A DNA stretch of 64,000 bases, from positions 930,001 through 994,000 of the forward strand of contig JAKGSH010000010.1 in the NCBI GenBank assembly GCA_021568835.1, read 5' to 3'. The translations under genes and the position numbers were made by a program. Positions 33,236 through 42,942 of this stretch are shown here, piece after piece. The stretch is from Streptomyces sp. Tue 6430. GTDB taxonomy: Bacteria; Actinomycetota; Actinomycetes; Streptomycetales; Streptomycetaceae. The first letter of the stretch is position 1. Each line of letters opens with the position of its first letter. The notes under the pieces are model-generated. The model was not told the DNA's origin. It was given only the letters and a program-made list of their open reading frames with translations, and searched no databases.

Positions 33236-34065
33236 ATGCCAGACAACAAGTCCCGGCCTTCCCCGCAGCACCGCTGGGAGAACGGCTGGGTTCCGGACAC
33301 CTCCCGGACACCCGGGACGCGGCGGCTGTGGCTGGCCGGCGTCCTCGCCGTCGCGACCGTCGTGGCCTGCGTCACCGCCGTCTCGTTCACCGACCGGTCC
33401 GCCGACGAGCAGTCGGCCGCCTCGGCGGGGCGGACGGTGTCCGACAAGGAGACGTCGCCGGGACTCATCTCCTTCGGCTCGCCCCGGTGGACGCCTCGCC
33501 CTCGGCGTCGGCCGCGCGGGAGAGCGCCTCGCCGTCCGCGTCGGCCTCCTCCTCGCCGTCGCCGGGGGGCAGTTCCTCGCCGCGCCCCCCGGCGACGGCC
33601 TCACCGTCCGCCTCGGCCGGCGGGAGCGGTTCCGGTCCGGGGCCGGTGACCGTGCGCCGGTCGGTGCGGTCCGTCAACTACCCCGACCACTACTGGCGGG
33701 TGGGCGGCGGCCAGGTGCGGCTCGAAGCGGCAGGCGGCGCGGAGTTCCGCGCGGACGCCACCTTCACCGTGGTGAGCGGTCTGGCGAGCGGTTCGTGTCT
33801 GTCGTTCCGCACGTCCGACGGGACCTATCTGCGCCACCGCGACTTCGTGCTGCGCGCGGAGGCCGACGACGGCTCCCCGCTGTTCCGGCAGGACGCCACC
33901 TTCTGCGCCCGCCCCGCCGGCTCCGACGCGGTCGTGCTGGAGTCGGCGAACTTCCCGGGGTACTTCCTGCGCCACCAGAACTTCCAGGTGAAGCTGCAGC
34001 GGTACCAGGGCGGCGGCCCGTACGCCGCCGACTCGGCCTTCCGGCTCGTGGAGGGGCTGGCGTAG
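33236..34065 (+). CDS. membrane-anchored or secreted AbfB (arabinose-binding, CBM42-like) domain protein, one apparent frameshift
   Basis: Protein of about 276 residues. The N-terminus is cytoplasmic and polar, then one membrane segment, LWLAGVLAVATVVACVTAVS, at residues 31-50. A Ser/Pro/Ala-rich linker of about 60 residues follows, then an AbfB beta-trefoil domain with VNYPDHYWRVGGGQVRL, CLSFRTSDGTYLRHRDFVLR and ESANFPGYFLRHQNFQVKLQ, the repeats that bind arabinofuranose. No catalytic domain is present, so it should display a carbohydrate-binding module on the surface. One C is missing near 33483; restoring it opens the linker frame. GGAGGAA precedes the ATG. Confidence 0.85.
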
Positions 34066-34096
34066 GGAGCGCGCACGAGAAGACGCGCACGAGAAG

Positions 34097-34126
34097 AACG
34101 GCGGCGTCCTCGCGGACGCCGCCGTT
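34097..34126. terminator. bidirectional hairpin between the AbfB gene and the suf operon
   Basis: AACGGCGGCGTCC and GGACGCCGCCGTT pair over 13 bp with a 4-nt loop. It lies between converging genes, and the plus-strand side is followed by TTT. Confidence 0.75.
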
Positions 34127-34164
34127 TCCCGTACTGCGGGGGTACCGAAGAGGTACCGGGGATC

Positions 34165-34497
34165 TCAGACGTTGAAGCCGAGCGCGCGGAGCTGCTCGCG
34201 GCCGTCGTCCGTGATCTTGTCCGGGCCCCACGGCGGCATCCAGACCCAGTTGATGCGCAACTCGTTGACCAGACCGTCCGTGGCCGACTTCGCCTGGTCC
34301 TCGATGACGTCCGTCAGCGGGCAGGCCGCGGAGGTCAGGGTCATGTCGATCGTCGCGATGTTCGCGTCGTCGATGTGGATGCCGTAGATCAGCCCGAGGT
34401 TGACGACGTCGATGCCCAGTTCGGGGTCGACGACGTCGTACAGCGCCTCGCGGACCTCCTCCTCGGAGGCCGGCTTCATCTCAACGGTCTCGCTCAT
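34165..34497 (-). CDS. sufT: SufT-like Fe-S maturation factor (MIP18/DUF59)
   Basis: Protein of 110 residues. The DUF59 core contains VDPELGIDVVNLGLIYGIHI and the conserved cysteine in TSAACPLTDVIEDQ. The end INWVWMPPWGPDKITDDGR matches SufT-type auxiliary factors. Its ATG overlaps the sufU stop. It is the last gene of the suf operon and probably helps Fe-S insertion or carries clusters to targets. Confidence 0.92.
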   Translation of the reverse strand: MSETVEMKPASEEEVREALYDVVDPELGIDVVNLGLIYGIHIDDANIATIDMTLTSAACPLTDVIEDQAKSATDGLVNELRINWVWMPPWGPDKITDDGREQLRALGFNV

Positions 34498-34958
34498 GCC
34501 GTCTTCCTTTCGGCGTCGGCGCCCAGCGCCTGGGCCGTCGCGTCCTTCCACGCCATCCAGCTGAGGAGGGCGCACTTGACCCGTGCCGGGTACTTGGAGA
34601 CACCGGCGAACGCGACCGCGTCCTCCAGCACCTCCTCCATCGCGTCGTCCGGTTCGACCTTGCCCTTGGACTGCATCAGCTCCAGGAAGGTCTCCTGGAT
34701 CCGCTGCGCCTCGGAGACGCTCTTGCCGACGAGGAGCTCGTTCAGCACGGAGGCCGAGGCCTGGCTGATGGAGCAGCCCTGTCCCTCGTACGAGACGTCC
34801 TCGACGGTCGTGCCGTCGTACTTCACTCGCAGGGTGATCTCGTCGCCGCACGTCGGGTTGACGTGGTGCACCTCGGCGTCGCCGTCCCGCAAGCCCCGCC
34901 CGTGCGGGTTCTTGTAGTGGTCCAGGATGACTTCCTGGTACATGGAGTCCAGCTTCAC
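34494..34958 (-). CDS. sufU: SufU zinc-dependent sulfurtransferase
   Basis: IscU/NifU-like protein of 154 residues. The three cysteines of the zinc/sulfur site are present in VNPTCGDEITLRV, GQGCSISQASASVL and RVKCALLSWMAWKD, with the family's Asp in GD. In Gram-positive Suf systems SufU accepts persulfide sulfur from SufS and passes it to SufBCD. It lies 39 nt downstream of sufS and is ATGA-coupled to sufT. Confidence 0.95.
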   Translation of the reverse strand: MKLDSMYQEVILDHYKNPHGRGLRDGDAEVHHVNPTCGDEITLRVKYDGTTVEDVSYEGQGCSISQASASVLNELLVGKSVSEAQRIQETFLELMQSKGKVEPDDAMEEVLEDAVAFAGVSKYPARVKCALLSWMAWKDATAQALGADAERKTA

Positions 34959-34997
34959 GTCAGCTACCCTCGCGTCCCATCGTCGTCGTCACGCCCC

Positions 34998-36250
34998 TCA
35001 GCCGAAGAAGTTCCGTACGTGCTCCAGGCCCTCGACCAACGCGTCGATCTCGGCAGGCGTGGAGTACAGGTAGAACGACGCTCGCGTGGTCGCGGGAATT
35101 CCGTAGCGCAGGCAGACGGGACGCGCGCAGTGGTGTCCGACCCGGACCGCGATGCCCTGCTCGTCGAGGACCTGGCCCACGTCGTGCGGGTGGATGTCGC
35201 CGAGCGTGAAGGAGATCGCGGCGCCGCGGTCCTCGGCCGTGGCCGGGCCGATGATCCGCAGGTCGGGAACCTCGCCGAGCCGCTTCACCGCGTACTCGGT
35301 GATCGCGTGCTCGTGGGCGAGGATCTTGTCCATGCCGATCGCGGACAGGTAGTCGATCGCCGCGCCCAGACCGACCGCCTGCGCGATCGGCGGGGTGCCC
35401 GCCTCGAACTTGTGAGGGGCGGGCGCGTAGGTCGAGGAGTGCATCGACACCGTCTCGATCATCTCGCCGCCGCCCAGGAACGGGGGCAGGTCCTCCAGCA
35501 GCTCCTGGCGGCCCCACAGGACGCCGATGCCGGTCGGGCCGCACATCTTGTGGCCGGTGAAGGCCACGAAGTCGGCCTGGAGGGCCTGGACGTCCATCGG
35601 CATGTGCGGCGCGGCCTGCGAGGCGTCGATGCACACCAGGGCGCCGACCTGCTGCGCGCGGCGCACTATCGCCTCGACCGGGTTGACCGTGCCCAGGATG
35701 TTCGACACCAGCACGAAGGAGACGATCTTCGTCTTCTCCGTGATGATCTCGTCGATGTTGGACAGGTCGAGCCGTCCGTCGTCGGTGAGGCCGAACCACT
35801 TCAGCTTCGCGCCGGTGCGCTGCGCGAGCAGCTGCCACGGCACGATGTTGGAGTGGTGCTCCATCTCCGTGATGACGATCTCGGTCTCGGAGTCCACGCG
35901 GTAGGGCTCGTCGGCCCAGCCCAGCATGTTCGCGACCAGGTTCAGCGACTCCGAGGCGTTCTTGGTGAAGATCACCTCGTCGCGGCTGGGCGCGTTGATG
36001 AACTCCGCGACCTTGTCGCGCGCGCCTTCGTACAGTGCCGTGGCCTCCTCGGCGAGCACATGCACACCGCGGTGGACGTTGGCGTTGTAGCGCTCGTAGT
36101 ACTCACTCAGGGCGTCCAGCACCTGGCGCGGCTTCTGCGAGGTCGCCGCGTTGTCCAGGTACACGAGCTTCCGGTCGTCGTGGAGCACGCGGTCCAGGAT
36201 CGGGAAGTCCTTGCGGATCGCCTCGGTGTCGAGGAGGCCCGGCAGCTGCG

Positions 36251-36254
<4 letters not shown>
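34998..36254 (-). CDS. sufS: SufS group II cysteine desulfurase
   Basis: PLP enzyme of 418 residues that takes sulfur from cysteine. Motifs are VYLDNAATSQKPRQVLDAL near residue 35, EMEHHSNIVPWQLL, the PLP lysine in FVAFTGHKMCGPTGIGVLWG near residue 230, and the persulfide cysteine in VRVGHHCARPVCLRYG near residue 370. The GTG start overlaps the sufC stop (GTGA). Confidence 0.95.
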
Positions 36255-37015
<761 letters not shown>

Positions 37016-37022
37016 GGGTGCC

Positions 37023-37340
37023 TCAGGACTCCTGGGAGAGGGAGACGAGCACGTCGTCCCCATCGATCTTTACGGGGTATACGGGGACGGGGCGCGTCGC
37101 GGGAAGACCGGACGGCTTGCCGGTGCGCAGGTCGAAGGCGGAGCCGTGCAGCCAGCACTCGATCTGGCAGTCCTCCACCTCGCCCTCGGAGAGCGAGACG
37201 TTCGCGTGGGAGCAGATGTCGTTGATCGCGAACACCTCCCCCTCCGTCTTCACGACGGAGACCGGCGTGCCGTCGAGTTCCACCCGCTTGGGGGTGTTCT
37301 CCTCCAGCTCGCCCAGCCCGCAGGCGCGTACGAACGTCAT
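37023..37340 (-). CDS. Rieske-type [2Fe-2S] ferredoxin of the suf operon
   Basis: Protein of 105 residues resembling the small non-haem Rieske ferredoxins of dioxygenases. The cluster ligands are CSHANVSLSEG (Cys-x-His) and CWLHGSAFDLRTG (Cys-x-x-His). It ends VPVYPVKIDGDDVLVSL. The ATG overlaps the sufD stop by one base (TGATG). A Rieske gene between sufD and sufC is characteristic of actinobacterial suf operons; it may deliver electrons for cluster assembly. Confidence 0.92.
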   Translation of the reverse strand: MTFVRACGLGELEENTPKRVELDGTPVSVVKTEGEVFAINDICSHANVSLSEGEVEDCQIECWLHGSAFDLRTGKPSGLPATRPVPVYPVKIDGDDVLVSLSQES

Positions 37341-38520
37341 CAGACCGACGCCTCCAGTTCCTCGTCGATCCGGGCGAGGAGGCGCTCCTGGATGTCGGCG
37401 ACGCCGATCTGCTGCACCAGCTCGGCGAAGAAGCCGCGGACCACCAGACGGCGGGCGTCGTCGGCGGGGATGCCGCGGGCCATCAGGTAGAACAGCTGCT
37501 CGTCGTCGAAGCGGCCGGTGGCGGAGGCGTGGCCGGCGCCGACGATCTCGCCGGTCTCGATCTCCAGGTTGGGCACGGAGTCGACGCGGGCGCCGTCGGT
37601 GAGCACCAGGTTGCGGTTCATCTCGTAGGTGTCCGTGCCCTCGGCGTTGGCCTCGATGAGGACGTCGCCGATCCACACCGCGTGGGCGCCGTCGCCCTGG
37701 AGCGCGCCCTTGTAGGCGACGTTCGACTTGCAGTGCGGGGTGTTGTGGTCGACGAGGAGGCGGTGCTCCTGGTGCTGGCCTGCGTCGGTGAAGTACAGGC
37801 CGAACAGCTCGGCCTCGCCGCCGGTGCCGGCGTAGGCGACCCGCGGGTGCAGCCGTACGAGGTCGCCGCCGAAGGTGACCACGAACGACTTGAGGGTGGC
37901 GTCCCGGCCGATCAGCGCGTTGTGCTGGGCCACGTGCACGGCCTTGTCGTCCCAGTCCTGGACGGAGACGACGGTCAGCTTGGCGCCGTCGCCGAGGACG
38001 TAGTCGACGTTGGCGGCCAGGACGGCGTCACCGGTGTGGTCGATGACGACGACGGCCTCGGCGAAGGCGCCCAGCTCGATCACCTGGTGGCCGAAGGAGG
38101 TCCCGCCCTCGCCGTGCACGGTGATGCGGATGGGCTCGGTGAGGACCGTCTCCTTGGGGACGGTGACGACGCCGGCCTTCTCGAACGCCGAGTACGCCTG
38201 GGCGGCGACGCGGTCCACCGGGGTGCCCGCCCTGCCGAGGCGGGCGTCGTCGCGGCCGACGGTCTCGACGACGACGCCCTCGGGGCGTCGACGTCGACCT
38301 TCACGCCGTCGCCGGTGGCGACCGCGGTGCCGTCGTGCAGGCCGCGCAGCCGCTCCAGCGGGGTGAACCGCCACTCCTCCTCGCGGCCGTGGGGGACGGG
38401 GAAGTCCGCCACGTCGAAGGACGCGGGCGCGCTCATGCGCGTGGCGACGGTGGACTCTGCGGCCACCGCGATCTGGCCGGCGGTCGTGCTGCCCACCGGG
38501 ATGTTTCGGGCCTCAGCCAT
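37340..38520 (-). CDS. sufD: SufD scaffold subunit, one apparent frameshift
   Basis: Beta-helical scaffold partner of SufB, about 393 residues. The start is MAEARNIPVGSTTAGQIAVA, with the typical REEEWRFTPLERLRGLHDG. The SufBD core includes LLVDHNTPHCKSNVAYKGAL, VWIGDVLIEANAEGTDTYEM and ATGRFDDEQLFYLMARGIP. One C is missing near 38287; restoring it gives VDVDAPEGVVVETVG. As the suf pathway is essential in actinobacteria, the break is almost certainly a sequencing error. Confidence 0.93.
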
Positions 38521-38580
38521 GGCTGTCGGTCTGCTCTCTTCCTACGTCAGGTTTCGCTGGCTGTGGGTGGTGGGCGGGTC

Positions 38581-40002
38581 CTAGCCGACCGCGCCCTCCA
38601 TCTGCAGCTCGATCAGCCGGTTGAGCTCCAGCGCGTACTCCATCGGGAGTTCCTTGGCGATGGGCTCGACGAAGCCGCGCACGATCATCGCCATCGCCTC
38701 GAACTCGCTCAGACCGCGGCTCATCAGGTAGAAGAGCTGGTCCTCGGAGACCTTGGAGACGGTCGCCTCGTGGCCCATGGACACGTCGTCCTCGCGGACG
38801 TCCACGTAGGGGTACGTGTCGGAGCGGGAGATGGTGTCCACGAGCAGCGCGTCGCACAGCACGTTGGACTTCGAGCCGTGGGCGCCCTCGCCGATCTCGA
38901 CGAGGCCCCGGTAGGAGGTGCGGCCGCCGCCGCGCGCCACGGACTTCGAGACGATGTTGGAGGAAGTGTTCGGCGCCATGTGGACCATCTTGGAGCCGGC
39001 GTCCTGGTGCTGGCCCTCGCCCGCGAAGGCGATGGACAGGGTCTCGCCCTTGGCGTGCTCGCCCATCAGGTAGACGGCCGGGTACTTCATCGTCACCTTG
39101 GAACCGATGTTGCCGTCGATCCACTCCATGGTGGCGCCCTCGTAGGCGACGGCGCGCTTGGTGACCAGGTTGTAGACGTTGTTCGACCAGTTCTGGATGG
39201 TCGTGTAACGGCAGCGGGCGTTCTTCTTGACGATGATCTCGACGACCGCGGAGTGCAGCGAGTCCGACTTGTAGATCGGGGCCGTGCAGCCCTCGACGTA
39301 GTGCACGTAGGCGCCCTCGTCGACGATGATCAGGGTCCGCTCGAACTGGCCCATGTTCTCCGTGTTGATGCGGAAGTAGGCCTGGAGCGGGATCTCGACG
39401 TGCACGCCCGGCGGCACGTAGATGAAGGAGCCGCCGGACCACACCGCGGTGTTCAGCGACGCGAACTTGTTGTCGCCGACCGGGATGACGGTGCCGAAGT
39501 ACTCCTTGAAGAGCTCCGGGTGCTCCTTCAGCGCCGTGTCGGTGTCGAGGAAGATGACGCCCTGCTCCTCCAGGTCCTCGCGGATCTGGTGGTAGACGAC
39601 CTCGGACTCGTACTGGGCCGCGACACCGGCGACGAGGCGCTGCTTCTCCGCCTCGGGGATGCCGAGCTTGTCGTACGTGTTCTTGATGTCCTCGGGCAGG
39701 TCCTCCCAGGACTCCGCCTGCTTCTCCGTGGAGCGCACGAAGTACTTGATGTTGTCGAAGTCGATCCCCGACAGGTCCGAGCCCCAGTTCGGCATGGGCT
39801 TCTTCTCGAAGAGCTTCAGGCCCTTGAGACGGAGCTTGGTCATCCACTCCGGCTCGTTCTTCTTCGCCGAGATGTCGCGGACGACGTCCTCGTTGATGCC
39901 GCGCTTCGCAGAGGCGCCGGCCGTGTCGGAGTCGGCCCAGCCGTATTCGTACTTACCCAGGCCCTCGAGTTCGGGGTGGGCAGTCTCCGTGGGGAGAGTC
40001 AT
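38581..40002 (-). CDS. sufB: SufB scaffold subunit
   Basis: Scaffold protein of 473 residues on which clusters form. The N-terminal segment has [19 protein letters not shown]; the beta-helix core has [24 protein letters not shown] strings ([18 protein letters not shown]), [40 protein letters not shown] and [20 protein letters not shown]. No intein is present, unlike some mycobacterial SufB. The ATG overlaps the sufR stop (ATGA). Confidence 0.96.
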   Translation of the reverse strand: MTLPTETAHPELEGLGKYEYGWADSDTAGASAKRGINEDVVRDISAKKNEPEWMTKLRLKGLKLFEKKPMPNWGSDLSGIDFDNIKYFVRSTEKQAESWEDLPEDIKNTYDKLGIPEAEKQRLVAGVAAQYESEVVYHQIREDLEEQGVIFLDTDTALKEHPELFKEYFGTVIPVGDNKFASLNTAVWSGGSFIYVPPGVHVEIPLQAYFRINTENMGQFERTLIIVDEGAYVHYVEGCTAPIYKSDSLHSAVVEIIVKKNARCRYTTIQNWSNNVYNLVTKRAVAYEGATMEWIDGNIGSKVTMKYPAVYLMGEHAKGETLSIAFAGEGQHQDAGSKMVHMAPNTSSNIVSKSVARGGGRTSYRGLVEIGEGAHGSKSNVLCDALLVDTISRSDTYPYVDVREDDVSMGHEATVSKVSEDQLFYLMSRGLSEFEAMAMIVRGFVEPIAKELPMEYALELNRLIELQMEGAVG

Positions 40003-40765
40003 GCGGGGTTCCTCCCGGCCGTGCTTGCGGATGCGATATCGGTGGTGTGATCGGTGCGGTGATCAGTCGTGGGGGAAATCTTGGGATGAACGTCGTGCAG
40101 ACGCCGTCGCCGTGCGCGATGGTCGCCAGCCGCTGGACGTGCGTCCCGAGCAGCTGGGAGAAGATCTCGGTCTCCGCCTCGCAGAGCTGGGGAAACTTCT
40201 CCGCGACGTGGGCGACGGGGCAGTGGTGCTGGCACAGCTGCTCGCCGACCGGTGCGCTGCGCGCCGTAGCAGCGTACCCGTCGGCGCTCAGGGCCTTGGC
40301 GAGGGCTTGGGTGCGCTGTGCGGGCCCGGCGGCCTCGATCGCCTCGCGGTAGCCGGCGGCCTGTTCGGCGATCCTCGCGCGGGCGAAGGCGGTGACGGCC
40401 TCGTCCCCGCCGAACCGCTCCCGGATGAAGCGCAGGGCGTCCGCGGCGAGCTTGTCGTACGACTGGTCGAAGGCGTCGCGGCCGCAGTCGGTGAGGGCGA
40501 AGACCTTCGCGGGACGCCCACGCGTGCGCGCTCCGTACACCCGCTGCTCGCGCGGCGCCACGACGTCGTCGGTGACCAGCGCGTCCAGGTGCCGGCGTAC
40601 GGCGGCCTGGGTGAGCCCCAGCCGTCCGGCCAGCTCGGCGACGGTGGACGGCCCGTGGTCCAGGATGGAGCGCGCGACGCGGTTGCGCGTGGAGCGCTCA
40701 CCGGTCGCCAGCTCTTCCTGAGGGGCCCCCGCGGGGGTCTCCCGAGCCTCGCCGACGTTTTTCAC
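39999..40765 (-). CDS. sufR: SufR Fe-S-sensing repressor of the suf operon, one apparent frameshift
   Basis: ArsR/DeoR-like winged-helix repressor of about 255 residues. The N-terminal helix-turn-helix is [20 protein letters not shown]. The dimerisation middle is followed by the cluster-binding cysteines in [20 protein letters not shown] (three Cys). One C is missing near 40075; restoring it gives [14 protein letters not shown] and the family ending [11 protein letters not shown] 40765 is chosen: its first base is the last base of a CAAC-N6-GTTG palindrome and an AACAAT -10-like box lies just upstream, so the mRNA may be leaderless. Holo-SufR represses suf; loss of the cluster under oxidative stress or iron limitation derepresses it. 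Confidence 0.9.
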
Positions 40766-40778
40766 AACGCCATTGTTG
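40765..40778. promoter_or_regulatory. SufR operator candidate CAAC-N6-GTTG
   Basis: CAACGCCATTGTTG is an exact match to a CAAC-N6-GTTG inverted repeat that I recall being reported for Streptomyces SufR. It overlaps the sufR start and its -10 region, the right place for autorepression of the whole suf operon. Confidence 0.7.
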
Positions 40779-40837
40779 CGTAATTCCTCCGGGGCAGGCA
40801 AGCCGCGTCCGGATCACCGCCCGGTGCCCTGCGTCAC

Positions 40838-40851
40838 TTAGGTCTACCTAA
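40838..40851. promoter_or_regulatory. palindrome TTAGGT-CT-ACCTAA upstream of suf
   Basis: A perfect 6-bp inverted repeat whose arms equal the outer arms of DmdR/IdeR iron boxes (TTAGGT...ACCTAA). The spacer is 2 nt instead of the usual 7. It lies about 75 bp upstream of sufR and 140 bp from the divergent ABC exporter gene. It may be an iron-related or unrelated operator. Confidence 0.4.
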
Positions 40852-40991
40852 TTTGACCTGCGCGAACGATCTACGGCCGGCCGGGACGGCGGTGCGGTGA
40901 GGCGCGGTTCCGGGGCCCGCCCGCGGGGCCGGCGGCGGCTTCCCGCACCCGCCGGTCCGGGCGCCCGGCCGCGAACCTAGACTCTGGACCC

Positions 40992-41915
40992 ATGCGAAGC
41001 GAGCCCGTGGTCCAGGTCCAGGCCCTGGTGAAGCGGTACGGCACGAAGACCGCGGTGGACGGCCTCGACCTGGTGGCCGAGGCCGGCGTGACGGCCGTGC
41101 TCGGCCCCAACGGCGCGGGCAAGACGACCACCGTCGAGACCTGCGAGGGCTACCGCAGACCGGACTCCGGCACCGTGCGCGTCCTCGGCCTCGACCCGGT
41201 GGGACAGGCGTCCGCCCTGCGCCCCAGGATCGGGGTGATGCTCCAGTCCGGGGGTGTCTACTCGGGGGCGCGGGCCGACGAGATGCTGCGGCACGTCGCC
41301 CGGCTGCACGCACACCCGCTGGACGTGGACGCGCTCGTCGAGCGGCTGGGGCTGGGCGGCTGCGGCCGCACGACGTACCGGCGGCTGTCCGGGGGCCAGC
41401 AGCAGCGTCTCGCGCTCGCGATGGCCGTGGTGGGGCGCCCGGAGCTGGTGTTCCTCGACGAGCCGACCGCCGGCCTGGACCCGCAGGCCCGCCGCGCCAC
41501 CTGGGACCTGGTCCGCGACCTGCGGGCGGACGGAGTCTCGGTCATCCTCACCACGCACCACATGGACGAGGCCGAGCAGCTCGCCGACGACGTCGCGATC
41601 ATCGACGCGGGCCGGGTCGTCGCCCAGGGCTCCCCCGAGGAGCTGTGCCGCGGCGGTGCCGAGAACACCCTCCGCTTCGGCGGCCGTCCCGGCCTGGACC
41701 TGACCTCCCTGCTCAAGGCCCTGCCCGCCGACAGCACGGCCGCCGAACTGACACCGGGCTCGTACCGGATCACCGGCAAGGTCGACCCGCAGATGCTGGC
41801 GACGGTGACCTCGTGGTGCGCGCAGCACGGAGTGATGCCGGACCGGATCTCGGTGGAACGGCACACCCTCGAAGACGTCTTTCTGGAGCTGACCGGCAAG
41901 GAGCTGCGCTCATGA
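40992..41915 (+). CDS. ABC exporter ATP-binding protein (DrrA/CcmA type)
   Basis: ATPase of 307 residues. Walker A is VLGPNGAGKTTTVETCEGY near residue 40, the Q-loop is IGVMLQSGG, the signature is RLSGGQQQRLALAMAVVGRP and Walker B is LVFLDEPTAGLDPQARR. The H-loop is TTHHMDEAEQLAD. The C-terminal extension is typical of drug or haem exporter ATPases and ends in LELTGKELRS, a tail that is repeated in two downstream micro-ORFs. It pairs with the ABC-2 permease at 42096. Its place between suf and ctaA suggests export of a haem/redox-related or toxic compound, but the substrate is unknown. Confidence 0.93.
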   Translation: MRSEPVVQVQALVKRYGTKTAVDGLDLVAEAGVTAVLGPNGAGKTTTVETCEGYRRPDSGTVRVLGLDPVGQASALRPRIGVMLQSGGVYSGARADEMLRHVARLHAHPLDVDALVERLGLGGCGRTTYRRLSGGQQQRLALAMAVVGRPELVFLDEPTAGLDPQARRATWDLVRDLRADGVSVILTTHHMDEAEQLADDVAIIDAGRVVAQGSPEELCRGGAENTLRFGGRPGLDLTSLLKALPADSTAAELTPGSYRITGKVDPQMLATVTSWCAQHGVMPDRISVERHTLEDVFLELTGKELRS

Positions 41916-42007
41916 TTCCCGTCCCGCAGAAGACCGGCCGGGGGCCCGGGGGTCGCCCCCCGGAACGACACAGCCTGGAGCTGACCGGCAAGGAGCTGCG
42001 CTCATGA
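41912..42007 (+). CDS. coupled 31-residue micro-ORF, copy 1
   Basis: Created by the 92-bp duplication. The ATG overlaps the ATPase stop (ATGA), an AAGGAG site precedes it, and it begins MIPVPQKTGRG and ends LELTGKELRS, the same tail as the ATPase. Its own TGA overlaps the ATG of copy 2. Translation would carry ribosomes through the duplicated junction to the permease. The peptide probably has no function of its own. Confidence 0.4.
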   Translation: MIPVPQKTGRGPGGRPPERHSLELTGKELRS

Positions 42008-42099
42008 TTCCCGCCCCGCAGAAGACCGGCCGGGGGTCCGGGGGTCGCCCCCCGGAACGACACAGCCTGGAGCTGACCGGCAAGGAGCTGCGCTCATGA
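42004..42099 (+). CDS. coupled 31-residue micro-ORF, copy 2
   Basis: Begins MIPAPQKTGRG, ends LELTGKELRS, and its TGA overlaps the ATG of the ABC-2 permease. It differs from copy 1 at residue 4 (Ala for Val) and in the Gly/Pro stretch. With copy 1 it makes a four-gene ATGA relay. Confidence 0.4.
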   Translation: MIPAPQKTGRGSGGRPPERHSLELTGKELRS

Positions 42100-42865
42100 C
42101 GAGCACCGGCACGTACACGCCGAAGCCGGGCGCCGCACCGCTGCCCCGCATGATCAGGGCCCAGGCGGCGCTGGAGACGAGGATGCTCCTGCGCAACGGT
42201 GAGCAGTTGCTGCTGACCGTCGTGATCCCGACCCTGCTGCTGGTGCTGTTCAGCTCGGTGGACATCATCGACACCGGCGCCGGCGAGGCGGTCGACTTCC
42301 TGACCCCCGGCGTCCTCGCGCTCGCCGTGATGTCGACGGCGTTCACCGGCCAGGCCATCGCCACGGGCTTCGAGCGCCGGTACGGGGTGCTCAAGCGGCT
42401 GGCGGCCTCCCCGCTCCCCGCTGGGGGCTGATGACCGCGAAGACGCTCGCCGTGCTGGTCACGGAGGTCCTCCAGGTCGTCCTGCTGACGGTGATCGCCT
42501 TCGCGCTGGGCTGGTCGCCGCACGGCAACCCGTTCGCCGTGGTGCTGTTGCTGGTGCTCGGCACGGCGGCCTTCTCGGGCCTCGGTCTGCTGATGGCGGG
42601 CACGCTGCGGGCCGAGGCCACGCTGGGCGCCGCCAACCTGGTGTTCCTGCTGCTCCTGGTGGGCGGCGGGGTGATCGTGCCGCTGGAGAAGTTCCCCCCG
42701 GGCGCCCAGGACGTGCTCGCCCTGCTGCCGATCTCGGCGCTCTCGGACGGCCTGCGGGACGTGCTCCGGCACGGGGCCGCGATGCCGTGGGGCGACCTGG
42801 GGATCCTCGCCGTGTGGGCGGCCCTGGGGCTGGCCGCGGCCGGCCGGTTCTTCCGCTGGGAATGA
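42096..42865 (+). CDS. ABC-2 type exporter permease, one apparent frameshift
   Basis: Membrane subunit of about 256 residues with six hydrophobic segments, including LLLTVVIPTLLLVLFSSVDI, TPGVLALAVMSTAFTGQAIA, LVTEVLQVVLLTVIAFALGW and LGAANLVFLLLLVGGGVIVP. One C is missing near 42420; restoring it gives the conserved RYGVLKRLAASPLPRWGLM loop. It is coupled to the ATPase through two duplicated micro-ORFs. The DrrB/ABC-2 family exports drugs, lipids or haem-like molecules. Confidence 0.88.
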
Positions 42866-42942
42866 CCCGGGAAGGATCCGGGAACGCCCCGGTCCGGGAC
42901 CCTCGTGAAAGCGTGCACAAGCGGCCCCTTACGATGGACGGC

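Larger units (their letters stand above)
41883..42099 (+). repeat. 92-bp tandem duplication across the ATPase-permease junction
   Basis: CTGGAGCTGACCGGCAAGGA starts at 41883, 41975 and 42067, so the unit is 92 bp with two full copies plus a 33-bp third start. Each copy holds the last codons of the ATPase, an AAGGAG ribosome site and an ATGA start-stop overlap. Each full copy then holds a GGGGG...CCCCC hairpin-forming insert. The two copies differ at only a couple of positions. Confidence 0.95.
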
